A stretch of 64,000 nucleotides of DNA from Chrysomallon squamiferum (lineage: Eukaryota > Mollusca > Gastropoda > Neomphalida > Peltospiridae). Location: positions 3,350,412 to 3,414,411 of the forward strand of contig CM022679.1 in assembly GCA_012295275.1 (NCBI GenBank), in the 5' to 3' direction. A program made the translations under genes and the position numbers. The notes under the pieces are model-generated. The model did no database searches, had not been told where the DNA came from, and was given only the letters and a program-made list of their open reading frames with translations. How positions within the stretch are numbered: position 1 is the stretch's first letter; the number at the start of each line of letters is the position of its first letter. Positions 26,245 to 39,620 of the stretch are shown piece after piece.

Positions 26245-28214
26245 ACGTTGAATATAGTTTTAATATATATATTAAGGAAAACAAAAATCCCTTAGATTTT
26301 GAACATAAATTAACTATTATCAGGTATTAACAGAAATACGTATTCTGATACACGGTTCCAAACTATATTCATGAAAATTAGACGAAAAGAATTTAAAATA
26401 ATTAAAAAGGAATAATAAAGATAGTGAATCAGTAACTTAATTATAATACTGGATTAATCAATAGTAGGTCTCAAATTATATTGTAATATATTCGAACTAT
26501 GTATTCACCATAAATCAGTATGCTATCAATTAGCGCTATTTAGAATATCAAGTAGGAGTTAAGATACTGTTAAACGTACAATTTGATGGCAATTTTTGAA
26601 TGTTACAAGCAGATATGTATTTTTTTCAAATGTTTTACGTTTTTTTTTTTTTTTTAAATATTTCTTATCTTAGTTATATTGTATAATCACAAAAGATATG
26701 TACTGTGCTTTGAATAACTTATATACAAAAAATGTAATAAGCTGCACCAGCTTTAAATTGTATACCTTGCGCTGTAATGAAATATCCTTTACAATTTAAT
26801 CTATACAAGGTTCAGTATTGTTACAGTCTGAAGACCTTTTGTCCTTTGAAAGTGGGTAAATATTTGTATTATTGGTATAAATTCAAAATCAACTCACAAC
26901 AAACACTTAACGTTTATCTTAGTTGACGGAACCTCATTAGTGCCTCTTTGCCAAACTTGTTTTTAATCGTAATTTTGTATTCTGTTTAGTGAATTATGTA
27001 ATATTCGCAAAACCGTTATTTGTATTTGCCCTTTTAAAGCAGAATGTCTGCTACATTTTATCATTATTATATTACGGTAATATTTATTTGGCTATCGTGT
27101 ATAATCATTTTTATAATTTATATTTTTACAGTTCTTAAACGTTTACGTAATTAATGTCAGAAAATGGGGACAAAAACGCAAAAATTCAATAGCAGAGGTC
27201 ATGCAGACGCACATGAGTTATTTAGAAGCGGTATAATTAGGGGAAGTTCCGTTATTTTATAAACTAAAAAAGCACTGGGATTACGTAACTGATAATGGAC
27301 ATCAAAGTTGCAAAGTAAATTCAGAAAGGCTCTCTGCGGAGGTGTTTACTGAACGTCCGCGCGATGGTTATATAAGTAGTCAGCACGCGTGTTGAACGAG
27401 ATCTCTTTGATCGGTGCCCTGCTTGAGACCCGTTGACTGAGGGGACCGTCTGCACAAGATAAAGGACCATTCAGGCAATGGTACATATGGCTTGACTGTG
27501 TTTGTTTTTTTAACATAGAAGATAGCTAAATCTATTACTGTTGGATTTTACTGTGTTATTCTATGGTACGTACTTACGCTTAAAAACTAAGATAACGTAT
27601 GTTAATAATTAAAAGATTAGTTAGAATGTGAAAGTAACCAACTGGGCTTGATTAGTTTAGTATTATCTATCAACGCTATTTGCTGTTGTAGTGTATCGTT
27701 CGAATGGTACGATTTAACTATATATTACCCTTGAGGATCAATTTATGTAAAAATATATATATATACATATAAAACAATTTTTGTTTGTGTTATTGTTGTT
27801 TAGTGGATACAGAATAGTAATTTAGTAGTTTAAGTTGTCTCAGATAATTAACACCTTGTCACGTGACTCTATTATATATAGTCTGCTACCCTTTAGATGG
27901 GACGAGCAAAATTTAATGTATTAATACAACTCAGACTAGTTACTGGAGACCCTTGGAGTTTCTAAAGTGAGAAACAATAATTATTCTTATGTGCACTCCA
28001 TTGCTTTCCAAAGAACAGCATTTACTTAACTATTATCATTTTAATCCCTGACTTAAAAACTCTGCCAAAAGTGTGGAAGTAGCAGGATCTACGTTTTCAA
28101 ATTATTTAGATGCATGAACGGAATGGAAATGGTTAATTTCAGTCATTATGTATTTAAAATCATATCACCAATAAAAAAAATATTTGTTTGTTTGTAACAA
28201 ACATACATGTAATA
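24254..28214. other. Spacer between units B and C
   Basis: No gene was recognised. Parts match the flanks after A' and C. AAC repeats lie at 25,467-25,485 and 25,638-25,675, and an A tract at about 26,210-26,242. The block 27,150-27,560 is richer in G+C than its surroundings, is not shared with the other flanks, and contains TATATAAG (about 27,371). It could be a solo LTR or an inserted promoter, but no direct repeats or LTR termini were established. Confidence 0.4.
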
Positions 28215-28405
28215 ATTTATATATATTTATAACATGTAAATAGTCGTGACAGAAATTGTTTATAGATCTGAATTTCAACATAGTAAAGCATTTCATTCTG
28301 CTGCTATGTTATTATTTATGAAAAAACGTACACATATATACAAGGAAAAACAACAACACTGAGGTTTCCATACCGATTACTTTGAATAGAGTTCAGTTTT
28401 TGAAA
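28215..28405 (+). promoter_or_regulatory. Conserved 5' flank of unit C, candidate promoter
   Basis: This shares the GACAGAAATTGTTTATA block (about 28,249) and its surroundings with the flank before unit B, minus roughly 30 bases. The junction with the repeated 'aaacaacaacactgaggtttccatac' leader of the signal-peptide exons is at about 28,347. Promoter function is inferred from conservation and position only. Confidence 0.3.
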
Positions 28406-29195
28406 ATGCTTTCATTTGCAATATCTGTGTTTATCTTTCTACCAGTGACAAATTCATCAGCTGAAGGTAAGTGTAACATTATTCATTTTCAGCCAGCTCT
28501 AATTTACATCTATCTATCTACCTACATATACCTACCTACTCACAAAAGAAAACAACAACACTGAGGTTTCCATACTGATTACTTTGAGTAGAGTTCAGTT
28601 TTTCAAAATGCTTTCGTTTGCAATATCTGTGTTTATCTTTCCAGCATTGAAAAATTCATCAGCTAAAGGTAAGTATAAAATTATTCATTTTCATCCAGCT
28701 AAATTTACACCTATCTGTCTATCTACATATACCTACCTACTTATTTACTTACATACATTCATATTCTAATGGTTGGTGCCATAAAAAGTTATGTGATGAA
28801 AAGTGAAACATTAGTTAAGCTGATTAGAATTAGTTTTATTAAACAGTACAGACAGCTTTATCTGAAAATATCACTTAATTTACTTCTTTAATTATCTTAA
28901 TTTTTATCACATTTAGAGTTGACATCTTCTCTCACTGTAAAGTTTTATTAGTAGGAAAACCATTGATAGCAGTGACAAATTCATCAGCTGAAGGTAAGTG
29001 TAACATTATTCATTTTCAGCCAGCGCTAATTTACACCTATCTATCTACCTACATATACCTATCTACTCACAAAAGAAAACAACAACACTCAAGTTTCCAT
29101 ACCGATTACTTTGAATAGAGTTCAGTTTTTCAAAATGCTTTCGTTTGCAATATCTGTGTTTATCTTTCTAGGAATGACAAATTCATCAACTAAAG
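28406..29195 (+). repeat. Signal-peptide exon array of unit C
   Basis: Three intact 61-nt signal-peptide exons start at 28,406, 28,608 and 29,135. A truncated copy (28,971-28,994) keeps only the last codons and the donor. The 28,406-28,608 spacing is 202 bp, as in unit B. Each intact exon ends in phase 1 before GTAAGT and is compatible with exon 2 at 29,984. Confidence 0.85.
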
Positions 29196-32100
29196 GTAAG
29201 TGTAACATTATTCATTTTCATCCAGCGCTAATTTACACCTATCTATCTGCCTACATATACCTACCTACCTACTTACTTACATACATTCATATTCTAATGG
29301 ATGGTGCCATACAATGTTATGTAATGAAAAATGAAACATTAGTTAAGTTGATTAGAATTAGTCTTATTACACAATACAGACAGCTTTATCTGAAATTATC
29401 ACATAATTTACTGCTTTACTTATCTTAATTTTTATATCCCATTTAGAGTTGTCATCTTCTCTCAATGTAAAGTTTTATTAGTAGGAAAACCATTGATAGC
29501 AGAAACCAAATGCAGCCAGGTTTCGTTTTTCTGTAAAGTTACATTCTCTTAACATATGTTTCTTCTAGATATTTACTTCTCATGATAGTATTATTATTAT
29601 TCCCATAAGAAATTCTTATTAAATTTTCTGGTTATTGCTTTGACGTGTTTCATTGTAAAATGCCAGGCAATCCTAGACTTCAAAATTTTAATATCATTAT
29701 ATCTTTATCTTTAAAAAATAAATAAAAATAAAAATATTTAGCAGAATGTTACGTCATCTGTGTTTATTTGTAGAACAGAAGTTTTCTTGAAGTGGCGAAT
29801 GTAATTATTGTCTGATTAATGAATCTGGAAAAAAAAAAATCTTACTAAAACACAATAAAATTTAATCAGTTGCCAGATTTTGTGATAAAAATTCAAAGTT
29901 GAAGGACATTGAAAAGAGTATAGGAAGCAGTGGTTACAATTTGCAGATGCAGTTTTCTCAGATTTGTATTCTTTTTTTTTCAGATGAGTACAGGATTGTT
30001 TGCTATTACACAAACTGGGCACAGTACAGATATGGAAAAGCAAAGTTTGTTCCAGAAAATATAGATCCTTCGTTATGCACTCATGTCATTTTTGCTTTTG
30101 CTAGTTGGAATATGAAGCCTGTAACCTTTGAAGGTTAGAAATGAAGAAAATAATTGTTTTTGTATTTCATACTTTATAGAAATCTTTGCTAAACTTTGTC
30201 TTTACATATCGTACATTCTAAAGCACAAACTGGATTCAGTAAATGTTAAAAGATGAAAAAAAAGAAGACTCAGACATTCACTAAAAAGACTTGTTATTTT
30301 TAGACATTAGCCAGTCCTAAATTATAATCGTATATAGTTCTTAATATAAGATTATTTCGAAACAGTCATTTATTCAAAATTAATATCTTATTGTTTGGAC
30401 GAACAAATGATATTTATTCATATTTTAAACTTTGGGTTGAATTAAGTCAACCCAGGCTTTCAGAAGTAATTTACTGCATCGAAAAGCTTGTACTTGTAGA
30501 AGTCTTCAATAATCATAAATGATCGGTATTCCAGTTGGAATATACCTAACCTTAGTCAGTTCAGTAAACCTCTGACATGTGCATTTACATAACTATTAGA
30601 TGCGCATAAAAAAGGCATAATAACTTCTACTGATATTTTCTGACAATCTAGCAAAATCTTGTTCTATCATTTAAAAGATTATGAACGGTATCGTTACCAA
30701 ATAAGTTATATCAATTTTTAAATTTATTTTTTAAATATTAGGTCGAAGAAGACTCTCGTTATATCTCCATATCCCAAAGCACAGTACTTTAAGATTGTGT
30801 TGTTAATAACCATACAGTATCATAGAACGACTCTTTAGGGTTTTTGTTTTTGGTAACAACATATATATGAATCTGTATTGGGAAGAATATGTTACAATTA
30901 GTCATTCGATAGATAGATATACATAGAGATAGAAAAATATATATATTGATTGGTAAACAGATAGATAAAAAAAAAAATAATAATTAATGTATTTTTGATT
31001 AACACACACGCATAACATTTATCATTACGGTAAAAACATGAACTTAATGGGTCTCCTTTTTGTAGCAGAAGTGAGAGCTTTCGAATGGAATGATGAATCT
31101 ACTGGAGATTTCAAAGGAATGTAGGTTATTATAATTACTTCATATACGTAGATATTCGTCCATTTCTGAATCTATAAAAATATTATTGTATAATTCTTTT
31201 TAAATATACCTGAATATATATTCCTTTGTTAAAATGTTGAAGAAAATTCGTATACTTATGTAAACAGGAATACGGTCGACATAGAAAATGTTTGGAATAA
31301 GCTTTTAGTCAGATTAATATAAGAAATACTTTCATTTGTCTAAAGTAGGCGATGAAGAACAAAAGTAGTTTTGTCTTTGTCATTCTCATTTTCAGTTCTT
31401 GTTAGATGCTGCGGAATTTTAAACAATACATACAGACACATATATACACACCAACACACAGATATATTCTTGATTTTATAACACATTAGTAATTAATGTT
31501 TTACTTGAAGGTATGAAAGGTTTCAAATAATTCTTGATCAGCATTCTAATGTTAAAAGACTTCTCGCTGTTGATGGATGGAGCAACTTAGCAAGCGCGGA
31601 AAATGATTATTTTAGATCATTCTCATCTCGCCGAATTATAATCAGAAGTGCACTCGATTTCATAACAAAACACAACTTTGATGGGATCGATTTGCACTGG
31701 AAATTATCGGTTGGATCTGGACATGCAGGAAACATGGTTACATTCCGTCGCATTGTTCAGGTAAACTTAAACATCAAATTGACATGTCTGGTGTCTTTAA
31801 TTGTTTTCTTTATTTAGTCTGCAGATATTCAGTATGTCAGCAGTTATCACATTTTACCATGACTCGATAGCAAATTTACAAAAATTAAATTTTATCTTAT
31901 ACACCGCTGTTATGTTTAATTCAGACAGGTACAAGAAATGACTGCACGTTTCATAATATATTAAGTTTATACAGTTGTTATTACACAAGGCATTCCTGAA
32001 ATATAATTATTCACAATTTCTTTCTTTAGGACATGAAGGTGGTCTTTCAGTCAGAAACTGAAAAATCGGGAAAAGAATTATTGTTGTCTGTAACTATAAA

Positions 32101-32999
32101 TCCTGATTTTGAAAATGAGGAAATACAAAAAGCTTTGGCTGTTATATGCAGGTTGTATGAGCAATTAAATAAAATCGATCCCGAGAGAATAGTATGAAAT
32201 ATGTGTGGCTTAATTATTAGCAAGAAACGTGATAAATCTCAAAATATTCTTTACTGAATGAATGAATGAATGAATGAATAAGTATTAGTCCAACGAAAAA
32301 AAAAAAAAAATAATAATAATAATAAAAACATTACTTATTTTAATGGAAATTTTGTTTCTGTATTAGAAATTGCAGATATGATTCTGTTTGACCAGAATTT
32401 TGTACGTACCTCGGTTTTGATAGTAGTCCACCCCAGCAAACACAAAGGTTCTGTGTTAGAAGTGGGCAGTATTTCTGAAATTCTTAAATCCAAGCGAGCG
32501 AATAAGAAATAACATATGAAGTCATTTAAGTATCACGTTCAGATATGCTTGGTTTTATTGATATTGACTTTTTTTAAAGATGCTTTATCTTCTGAAGTTA
32601 TAACTTTATACAATGTCATACTTTTTAGAAAAGTTGATTTCGTAAACGTCATGTCGTATGACTTCCATGGTCCTTGGGATGGAAGGACAGGACACATGAG
32701 TGCACTTTATGAAAGTAATCGTTTGATGATAAATAATGTTGTGAGTTTATGTGTCTATTATAACAAAAGATATGTAGCAATATTATTTATAACCAAAAAT
32801 AAAGTGATTGTAAAGGTGATTGTAAACACTTCTAATTTATAGTTCCACTTTTGCATAATATTAAAGTTTAGCTTTCTTATTTTTTTCCTTTGTGTGTGTG
32901 TGTGTGATGGTTTATTGAGGGTGTCTGTAACTTTTAAATAATTAATTTAGAGGTAAGTTCTATTTTATGTTTGCTATATATATATATATATATATATAT

Positions 33000-33058
<59 letters not shown>

Positions 33059-33459
33059 TAGATATAGATTATAGATATAGATATAGATATAGATTATAGA
33101 TATAGATATAGATATAGATATATAATTTTATATTTCGGCAGAATTTCATAATGCTATCTTGGTTATGTGTTCCATGTCATAAGCAAAAGTTAAATCTGGG
33201 TCTAGCATTCTACGGTCGATCGTTTACTCTCACATCAGATGAAACTGGTCTAAATGCGCCTGCTGCTCCAGGAAGACGTGGTTTGTACACTCGAACTGAT
33301 GGATTTCTGGCACATTACGAGGTCAGATATACACACGTTTGTCGCTGCGTGTGCGTGTGCGTGTGCGTCTCTGTCAAAACCAATAGTCATTTCTTCATTA
33401 ACTGATACATTTATTTAGTAATTGTTATCTTACTATTTTGGTTCCTGTATTTTGCTATG

Positions 33460-33516
<57 letters not shown>

Positions 33517-35450
33517 TTATTATTTTTTTTTTTTTTTTTATATATATATATATATATTAAATTAATTAGATATGCAAAATGAAGACTAAATCCACTAAGG
33601 AGATTTACATGAACGATGGGAAGGTTTTCTACATGGTTCAAGGAAATCAGTGGGTAGCATATGAAAATGTGAAAAGTATTAGAGATAAAGTAAGATTTTT
33701 CTATCGATCTGTTTTGTTTTTATGTTGCTTAATGACCACGTTAGTTAATGTTCCTGAAGTGGGAAAGCCCAGATGCAGGCTAAAACACATTTAACAGACA
33801 AGATGCGATAATTTCAGGAAATCGGCGTGAAATGCTCAGACATGGGCGAATGCATGTGAAACTAGCGGAAGTATTTAAAGCTGCAGTGCTCGGAATAACA
33901 TCTCGTTTCCATTTCGATGTAGACGAGTTACAGCAGGCCAAGGCTAAGCTGTTTAAACGAAATATTGCAATAGGCCTCCTCCAGTTAGATGAATCGCAGT
34001 CAGCAGTAGCACGCCACGTGCATTAGAACACCATTTCACGTCTCTGGGATAGATACCAGTTGAAGTTCGGCTCAGAAGCTGTATGAGATTGCTACATCCA
34101 GGTTCTGCGCTTGCATATGGAAGTAAACCCGTTTTGAGAAGCGTTTTATAAACAGTTCATAAAAGACTTCGACACGTTGGTTTACATGTTAGAAAACCGT
34201 ATGTTAGTCTCGTCCTGCGACATCGATATTTACGGTGTCTGTGTGGAACTTGGGGGTAATTGGGGAGAGAAGAACACTTATGTTCGTACAAAGCTTCGTC
34301 GTCACATGCTTCCCATTTTGAATCGACAAAGAGAACTCTTTTAACAAAGGAATAATGTGCTGCCGTAGCATCAACCCCATTCAACAAACGTGTGCGCCAG
34401 CATGAGCACAAACTTCGCACTGAACAAAGAATATGCCATACTAGGTATTGATTTCAGCAACCCCTTGCGATGCTGTTTGGAGATGAAAACGCCTCCATGC
34501 CATCAGCCCACGGCAAGAGCATTGTCACAAAACTCATGTGAAACTGTACTGTGATACGATCATAAATAACGAAGTTATGCCACTTAGTATCAAAAAAAAA
34601 CAATTTCTATGAATATTTCGCCTAAGCATTTCTATTTAGGATATATATATATATATATATATATACAAACGTACACCAATCCATCTATCCATGCTCACAT
34701 ATATACATAAAGAGAAGTATACACTCTCAGAAACATGCAACCATACATACGCACACACATAGATATATAGATACACACGTACATAGATACATACATATGC
34801 ATATACATATATACATACAATTTACAGGTATGCTATGCGAAAAACGAAGGTTTTGGAGGAGTTATGATTTGGGCTCTAGATCTTGATGACTTTAATGGGG
34901 AGTTTTGTGGAAAAGGAAAATGGCCGCTGTTAAAGGCTGTTAAAGATCAGATTGAAGGAAAACCTCCATGTGAACCAGTGACTAAGTATGTGTTTATTAC
35001 TTCAAAACGGATATCATGATGTCTATGATATTCTATAACAATTTCTGGATACAGTATTATATCGTTATATTACTTGATAAAACAATGCATTTAACTTATT
35101 TTACGTAGATATGAAATCGAATAAACATATTTCGATTATTATCCTTATGATCAGTAATACATATGATATTCCTTCGAGAAGAAATAAGTCAAAATTTTAT
35201 TCATTACAGAGCTTAATTAACATTATCACAAGAACACACTTTGCTATTTAAATTAGATCATACTTTAAATAAAGCAATTAAATTTAAGACAATAAAAAAA
35301 TATTATTAGTGTAAAGAGATTTACATTCTCGCAGAAATTATGAATTAAATGTAATTATGAGAATACTAATAGAGATATTCTTTTCATTGTGGTCCTTGGA
35401 GGAAGATTATGGCAGGTATATTTTTCTTATTTATTTTATGAATAATAATA

Positions 35451-35505
<55 letters not shown>

Positions 35506-36281
35506 TCCCTATTACAGAAAATGAAATCAGAGATATACTGTACAGCATTCCAGAATGGGAGCCGTTTTACAAAACGACTTAGTCTTATTTGAACGAATGT
35601 AATAATGTTGAAATATGACATTTATATTTCATTAATTAATGAAACTCTGGTGTCATTTCATGTGTTACAGACAGTTTTAGTGCTAGTTCAAACAGAAATC
35701 ACTAACGTTTTGTTAATATTAAAAAATATTCTAAAGCCAGCTGGAAAGAAAAATGCTTCTTTAAAATCAATTATTTCTTCACTTTTTTTTTTTCCGTAAC
35801 AGATGAAAGAGCAGTTTAGACATATATATAATTGTTTTATACTCTGTACGTGCTATCAGGGTAACTTATGTGTAATGTAATATACATAATTATCATTCAA
35901 TCACTGAATGCCGTTGCAAGATATGATCACTGTGCTTTTTGGGACGAACTGTATTTACTTCGATACATTCATTGTTATTTCCATATATAATGATATTGTT
36001 CACAGTGACTACTTTAGTTATAATTACTGGCTTAGATCTTAAAATACCTTTCTGAAAATGTTTTTATTTTAAAAAATAACAATTACGTTGTTGTTTTTTA
36101 AGAAATATTTTCTTTTGATATTTTTTGTAGCCGATGCAACTGAACCTACCACACCAGGGAACGGTAAGTTCAGAAATAAAGCAACTAATTTCATCTAAAA
36201 TTTTATATTATTTAAGAATGCAGGATAAAAGAAATAACTGGTTACTGTCTTTTTCCTCGTCGGTTCGAATTAGGCATTATA

Positions 36282-36316
<35 letters not shown>

Positions 36317-36704
36317 CTGCATGCATGTGGTGTATATGAATTTATATATAAATCTTTCTTCTAATGAGATATTAAAGGTAGTAGATTCTTTCCATCGATC
36401 GGAAACTCCTAATCACTGTGATCTGCATGTAAATGTGAGATTATTAAAACAGAAGGTAAAACTAAAACTATTGTTTTAATCAAAATTAGGATTTCAGTGT
36501 AAATATATATTATTTATTTAAATAATTTTGTTTTATTATCATTTTATTATTGTTGTTGTTGTTGTTGTTGTTTATTTACTTATATATTATTGCACTGACA
36601 CATTTTTATTTTTTACAGACGCTATACAGGCAGGGGGGTGCACTGAAATGTTTCTTGCAAAACCACTCATAGAAGAAAGGAGTACAAAAGAAATGAACAG
36701 TTAA
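29135..36704 (+). CDS. Chitinase-like lectin (GH18, catalytically dead), novel C-terminus, unit C
   Basis: Modelled exons are 29135-29195, 29984-30133, 31066-31120, 31511-31760, 32030-32151, 32629-32740, 33142-33321, 33570-33689, 34828-34985, 35402-35415, 36131-36163 and 36619-36704. The sum is 1,341 nt, an open frame of 446 residues. The GH18 fold markers are all present ([59 protein letters not shown]). The catalytic motif is DGIDLHWK, with Lys for the catalytic Glu (codon 31,701-31,703) and His for the middle Asp, so hydrolysis is not expected. After a 14-nt micro-exon comes a Thr/Pro linker exon ([10 protein letters not shown]). The last exon encodes a short tail ending KEMNS instead of CBM14. 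Bases just after this stop align with those after the A' CBM14 exon, so the CBM14 coding core was lost here. Intron 8 carries a Tc1-type relic. Confidence 0.83.
32960..33122. repeat. TA and GATA microsatellites
   Basis: A TA run, a GATA run (about 33,001-33,055) and a TAGATA compound run lie immediately before the exon at 33,142. Part of the polypyrimidine region of this intron has been replaced by purine-rich GATA repeats. Confidence 0.9.
33820..34520 (+). mobile_element. Tc1-type transposon relic in intron 8 of unit C
   Basis: The plus-strand stretch at about 33,955-34,060 reads [21 protein letters not shown], stop, [11 protein letters not shown]: the paired-like helix-turn-helix of Tc1-class transposases (GMLxxGxSQxxVARxxxVSxxTISRLWxRY). 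About 34,153-34,230 reads [19 protein letters not shown], the next conserved stretch (TVRxRLxxxGLxARRPxV). The catalytic part downstream is too decayed for me to place. The stop within the first domain shows the copy is inactive. Confidence 0.7.
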
Positions 36705-36773
36705 AAACAACAAACTACCCTTGAAAATTCAACCGTTTTAATTATTTTATTAAGTGACAATTCGAAAAAAAAA

Positions 36774-36806
<33 letters not shown>

Positions 36807-38964
36807 CTTGGTAAAAATTCCGTTTTTAAATGCAGTTTTCGTTTACGATGAAGTAACAAGGATGTGCTATTTTAGTTGACAAATATAATGGTTCAGAACA
36901 GAAAAATATGAAGACAAACCAAATAAAATAATAAAATAAAATTATACGTTAAAAAATCACGTTTTAAATTTTGTACATTGATAAATAATAAATCTTGTTG
37001 TTCATCAAAGTGTCTTTTTAATTTTTTTTTACGAATTGTGTAACAAAATGGAAACATAATTTAACTTGTTTACATGAATAATTATGCAACATGGACAGGT
37101 AAAATATTTTTTCTTTTCGTCTATTTACTTTCTTTCTTTCTTTTTGTTGTTGTTCTTCTTCTTTTGACATTTATTTATAAACTATAAAATATTAGATCAA
37201 ACTAACTTAATTCTTATTCTTATTTTATTTTAATTTTTTTTTAAACCATTTTAATAATGTTGAATTCAGTGTAGACTTTTTGCTTGGAAAACGTTATTGT
37301 TTATCCTGGCTTATCAAGAAGAAGATTAACGTTAGCTGACGATATGTAATAATCTCTAACCTTGGTACACCTTACTTTGTAAGATGACAATGAACTTTTT
37401 CAAAGGAATTTGATCGGAGAATTACTGAATTATGCACTATGTAAGTAAGTGTGCTATGATTATCGCAGGTGAGGAAATTTTTATCTTAATATCTTATCAC
37501 ACTTGTTACACTGTTTAGTAGGATCTGTTTCAACCTTTAAGTCCTTTTCTGTAACGTTTTCAGTTTATTTCTGTTGAAATCTGAACATGTCTGAAGTTAC
37601 TGTACTGTCCGTGCATAATCTGTATATATAATCTGGATCTGAAATATATTATCAGATTTATGTCATTTTTTAATATACAGTTAAAACTGCGAAGAGATCA
37701 AATAAAATTGGATATGGCTTATTTTAATCTTTATATTTTCTAGAAGAATGCCAAAATCATGTAGGTTTTTTACTGCTGTTTTTATTTATTATTATTTTTT
37801 TTTTTTTTTTTTTTTTTGTGCAGATTTCTTATCAAAAATAATAAAACTGATCTTTAAATGGCAGTAAACTGATCTCTGTTGATTTTTGTATCATATTTTC
37901 TTTACTTCGAGTATAACGTCAAACAAATGGTTGTAATAACATGTAGATATTAGATTTTTATTAAGTGTAAATTACAATCAAACCGTATATAGATATGGAA
38001 AATACTATCAAAAACGCTTATAATCTAAATACGATATTGAAAATATAAGAAAAAATTATACAAAAGTTAAAAAAACAAAAACGGTTTATCATGTGATACA
38101 TAATATATATATATAAAAAAAAAAAAAAAAAAATTTAAAAAATGTTTGAAGATAATATATTTTTATGCGTGAGATGAAATTTAACTATTTTTCTCAAATG
38201 TTTTCAGCAAAGGCCGTTTTCTCTGAGGAAATTATTTTTCAAATGGATGTCTCCGAACTGTTTCTTTCTTATTTCCGTAACCGCATTCCCACGTACTTCA
38301 GACAAGGTAAAAGAAAACACCCATCCGGACGATAAGTAATTTAAACATTACTAATTTATCAAAACTAATTCACAAATGTTTAACATTCACGTATATTTAA
38401 CAAGTAATATTTTGTGCAGCATGTATATTATTTTTAATTATTTTCTAATGTCCGTTAAGACTCGCAAAACATAAATGGTCAAATTTTATACCAGTATTGT
38501 TTATTACGCACTCAAGTAAACAAAATAAATAACATGGATACATTTTTGTTTATACTTAAAGGTTAGAAATATTTCGTGACGTGAATTATGTTCTCATCAT
38601 TTATTCTCTTCATATTTCACTTGTGTTTGACATTCGCTTTTTGAGCGATAATATTAAATAAAAACAATAATATTTTGCGTCATGTTATGTAAACATTTTT
38701 ATATTGAATTTTTTGTACTATTTTTATGTTTGTCACGATATTGTCTGTTTAGTTTTTGAATATTTTTTTTTATTAAACTTTGTAGATGGATTCTTTATTT
38801 TTACTTTGTACTTCAAGCTATTTAACTTAACTCGTATTCTGAGAAAAGTTGAAGAAGTAGTGTCTTTATATCCAGTAAATACCAAAATAGAGACAGAACA
38901 CCTGAAAAAAAAGAAATAGTAATAATAATAATAAACGCTTCATATGATTATTTCTCAACTTCTT
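36705..38964. other. 3' flank of unit C
   Basis: No gene was recognised. It matches the flanks after A' and B in patches (for example 37,076, 37,730, 37,942 and 38,575). AAT repeats (36,778-36,803) and T tracts (37,796-37,817) are present. Confidence 0.5.
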
Positions 38965-39620
38965 TCAGATCAGATGAAACCTTTTTAATTAATTATTTTC
39001 TTGAGTGACAATTAAACAAAAAAATAAAAAATCTGTTTTTCATATTTTTTTTTTTACGAATTGTCTTACAAAATAGAAGCATTTAATTTATTGACATGAA
39101 TAATTATGCAAGACTGACAAATTAATTTTGTTTTCTCTGATTTTCATTTTCTTTTTTTCACCATTTGTTTTCTCTCCGTTTAATTATATAAAAATGATAA
39201 AATATTAGATCAAACTGATTTAATTAAGAATCTAGTCTGATTATTGAAAATGAAAATATTACATTTAAAATTTTAATAATAAAGAATTCAAACTAGAGAT
39301 TTCCCTTGGAAGATCTTACCTGTTACAGATTATCAAAAATGTCAGTTGATAATATAAAGATCTTTAAAATGATAGTAACTTATAAAACTGTAAAACAATT
39401 ACTTTGTAAGATGATAAAGAACTTTGTCACAGGACTTTTATCGGATAAGGTAACTGGTCGCAAAAGCAAATCTTTCTATTAATTTCTCATAAAATTCTTC
39501 AGACTGTTTATCTAATCTGTTTGCTGTTTGAAGTCCAAAAACTTACGTTTTCAGTTTATCCCAATCGTAATCTAAGTTGTCTGCAGCTAGTATGTGCGCG
39601 CTCGAATCAAGTGTGAACTT
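38965..39620. repeat. Second copy of the GH18-unit 3' flank
   Basis: 'tttttaattaattattttcttgagtgacaatt' (about 38,982) and the following 600 bases repeat, in order, sequence from just after the unit-C stop (36,737 onward). Shared blocks include 'aataattatgcaa' with 'actgacaaa' and 'actttgtaagatgat' (37,374 / 39,401). It is the right-hand remnant of a further tandem unit whose coding part is gone, and it marks the end of the array. Confidence 0.6.

Noticed and set aside
34157-34420. 87-codon minus-strand open frame in intron 8 of unit C
   Set aside because: It lies antisense to the Tc1-type relic, and the faint VLFVDS similarity to transposases is too weak and on the wrong strand.
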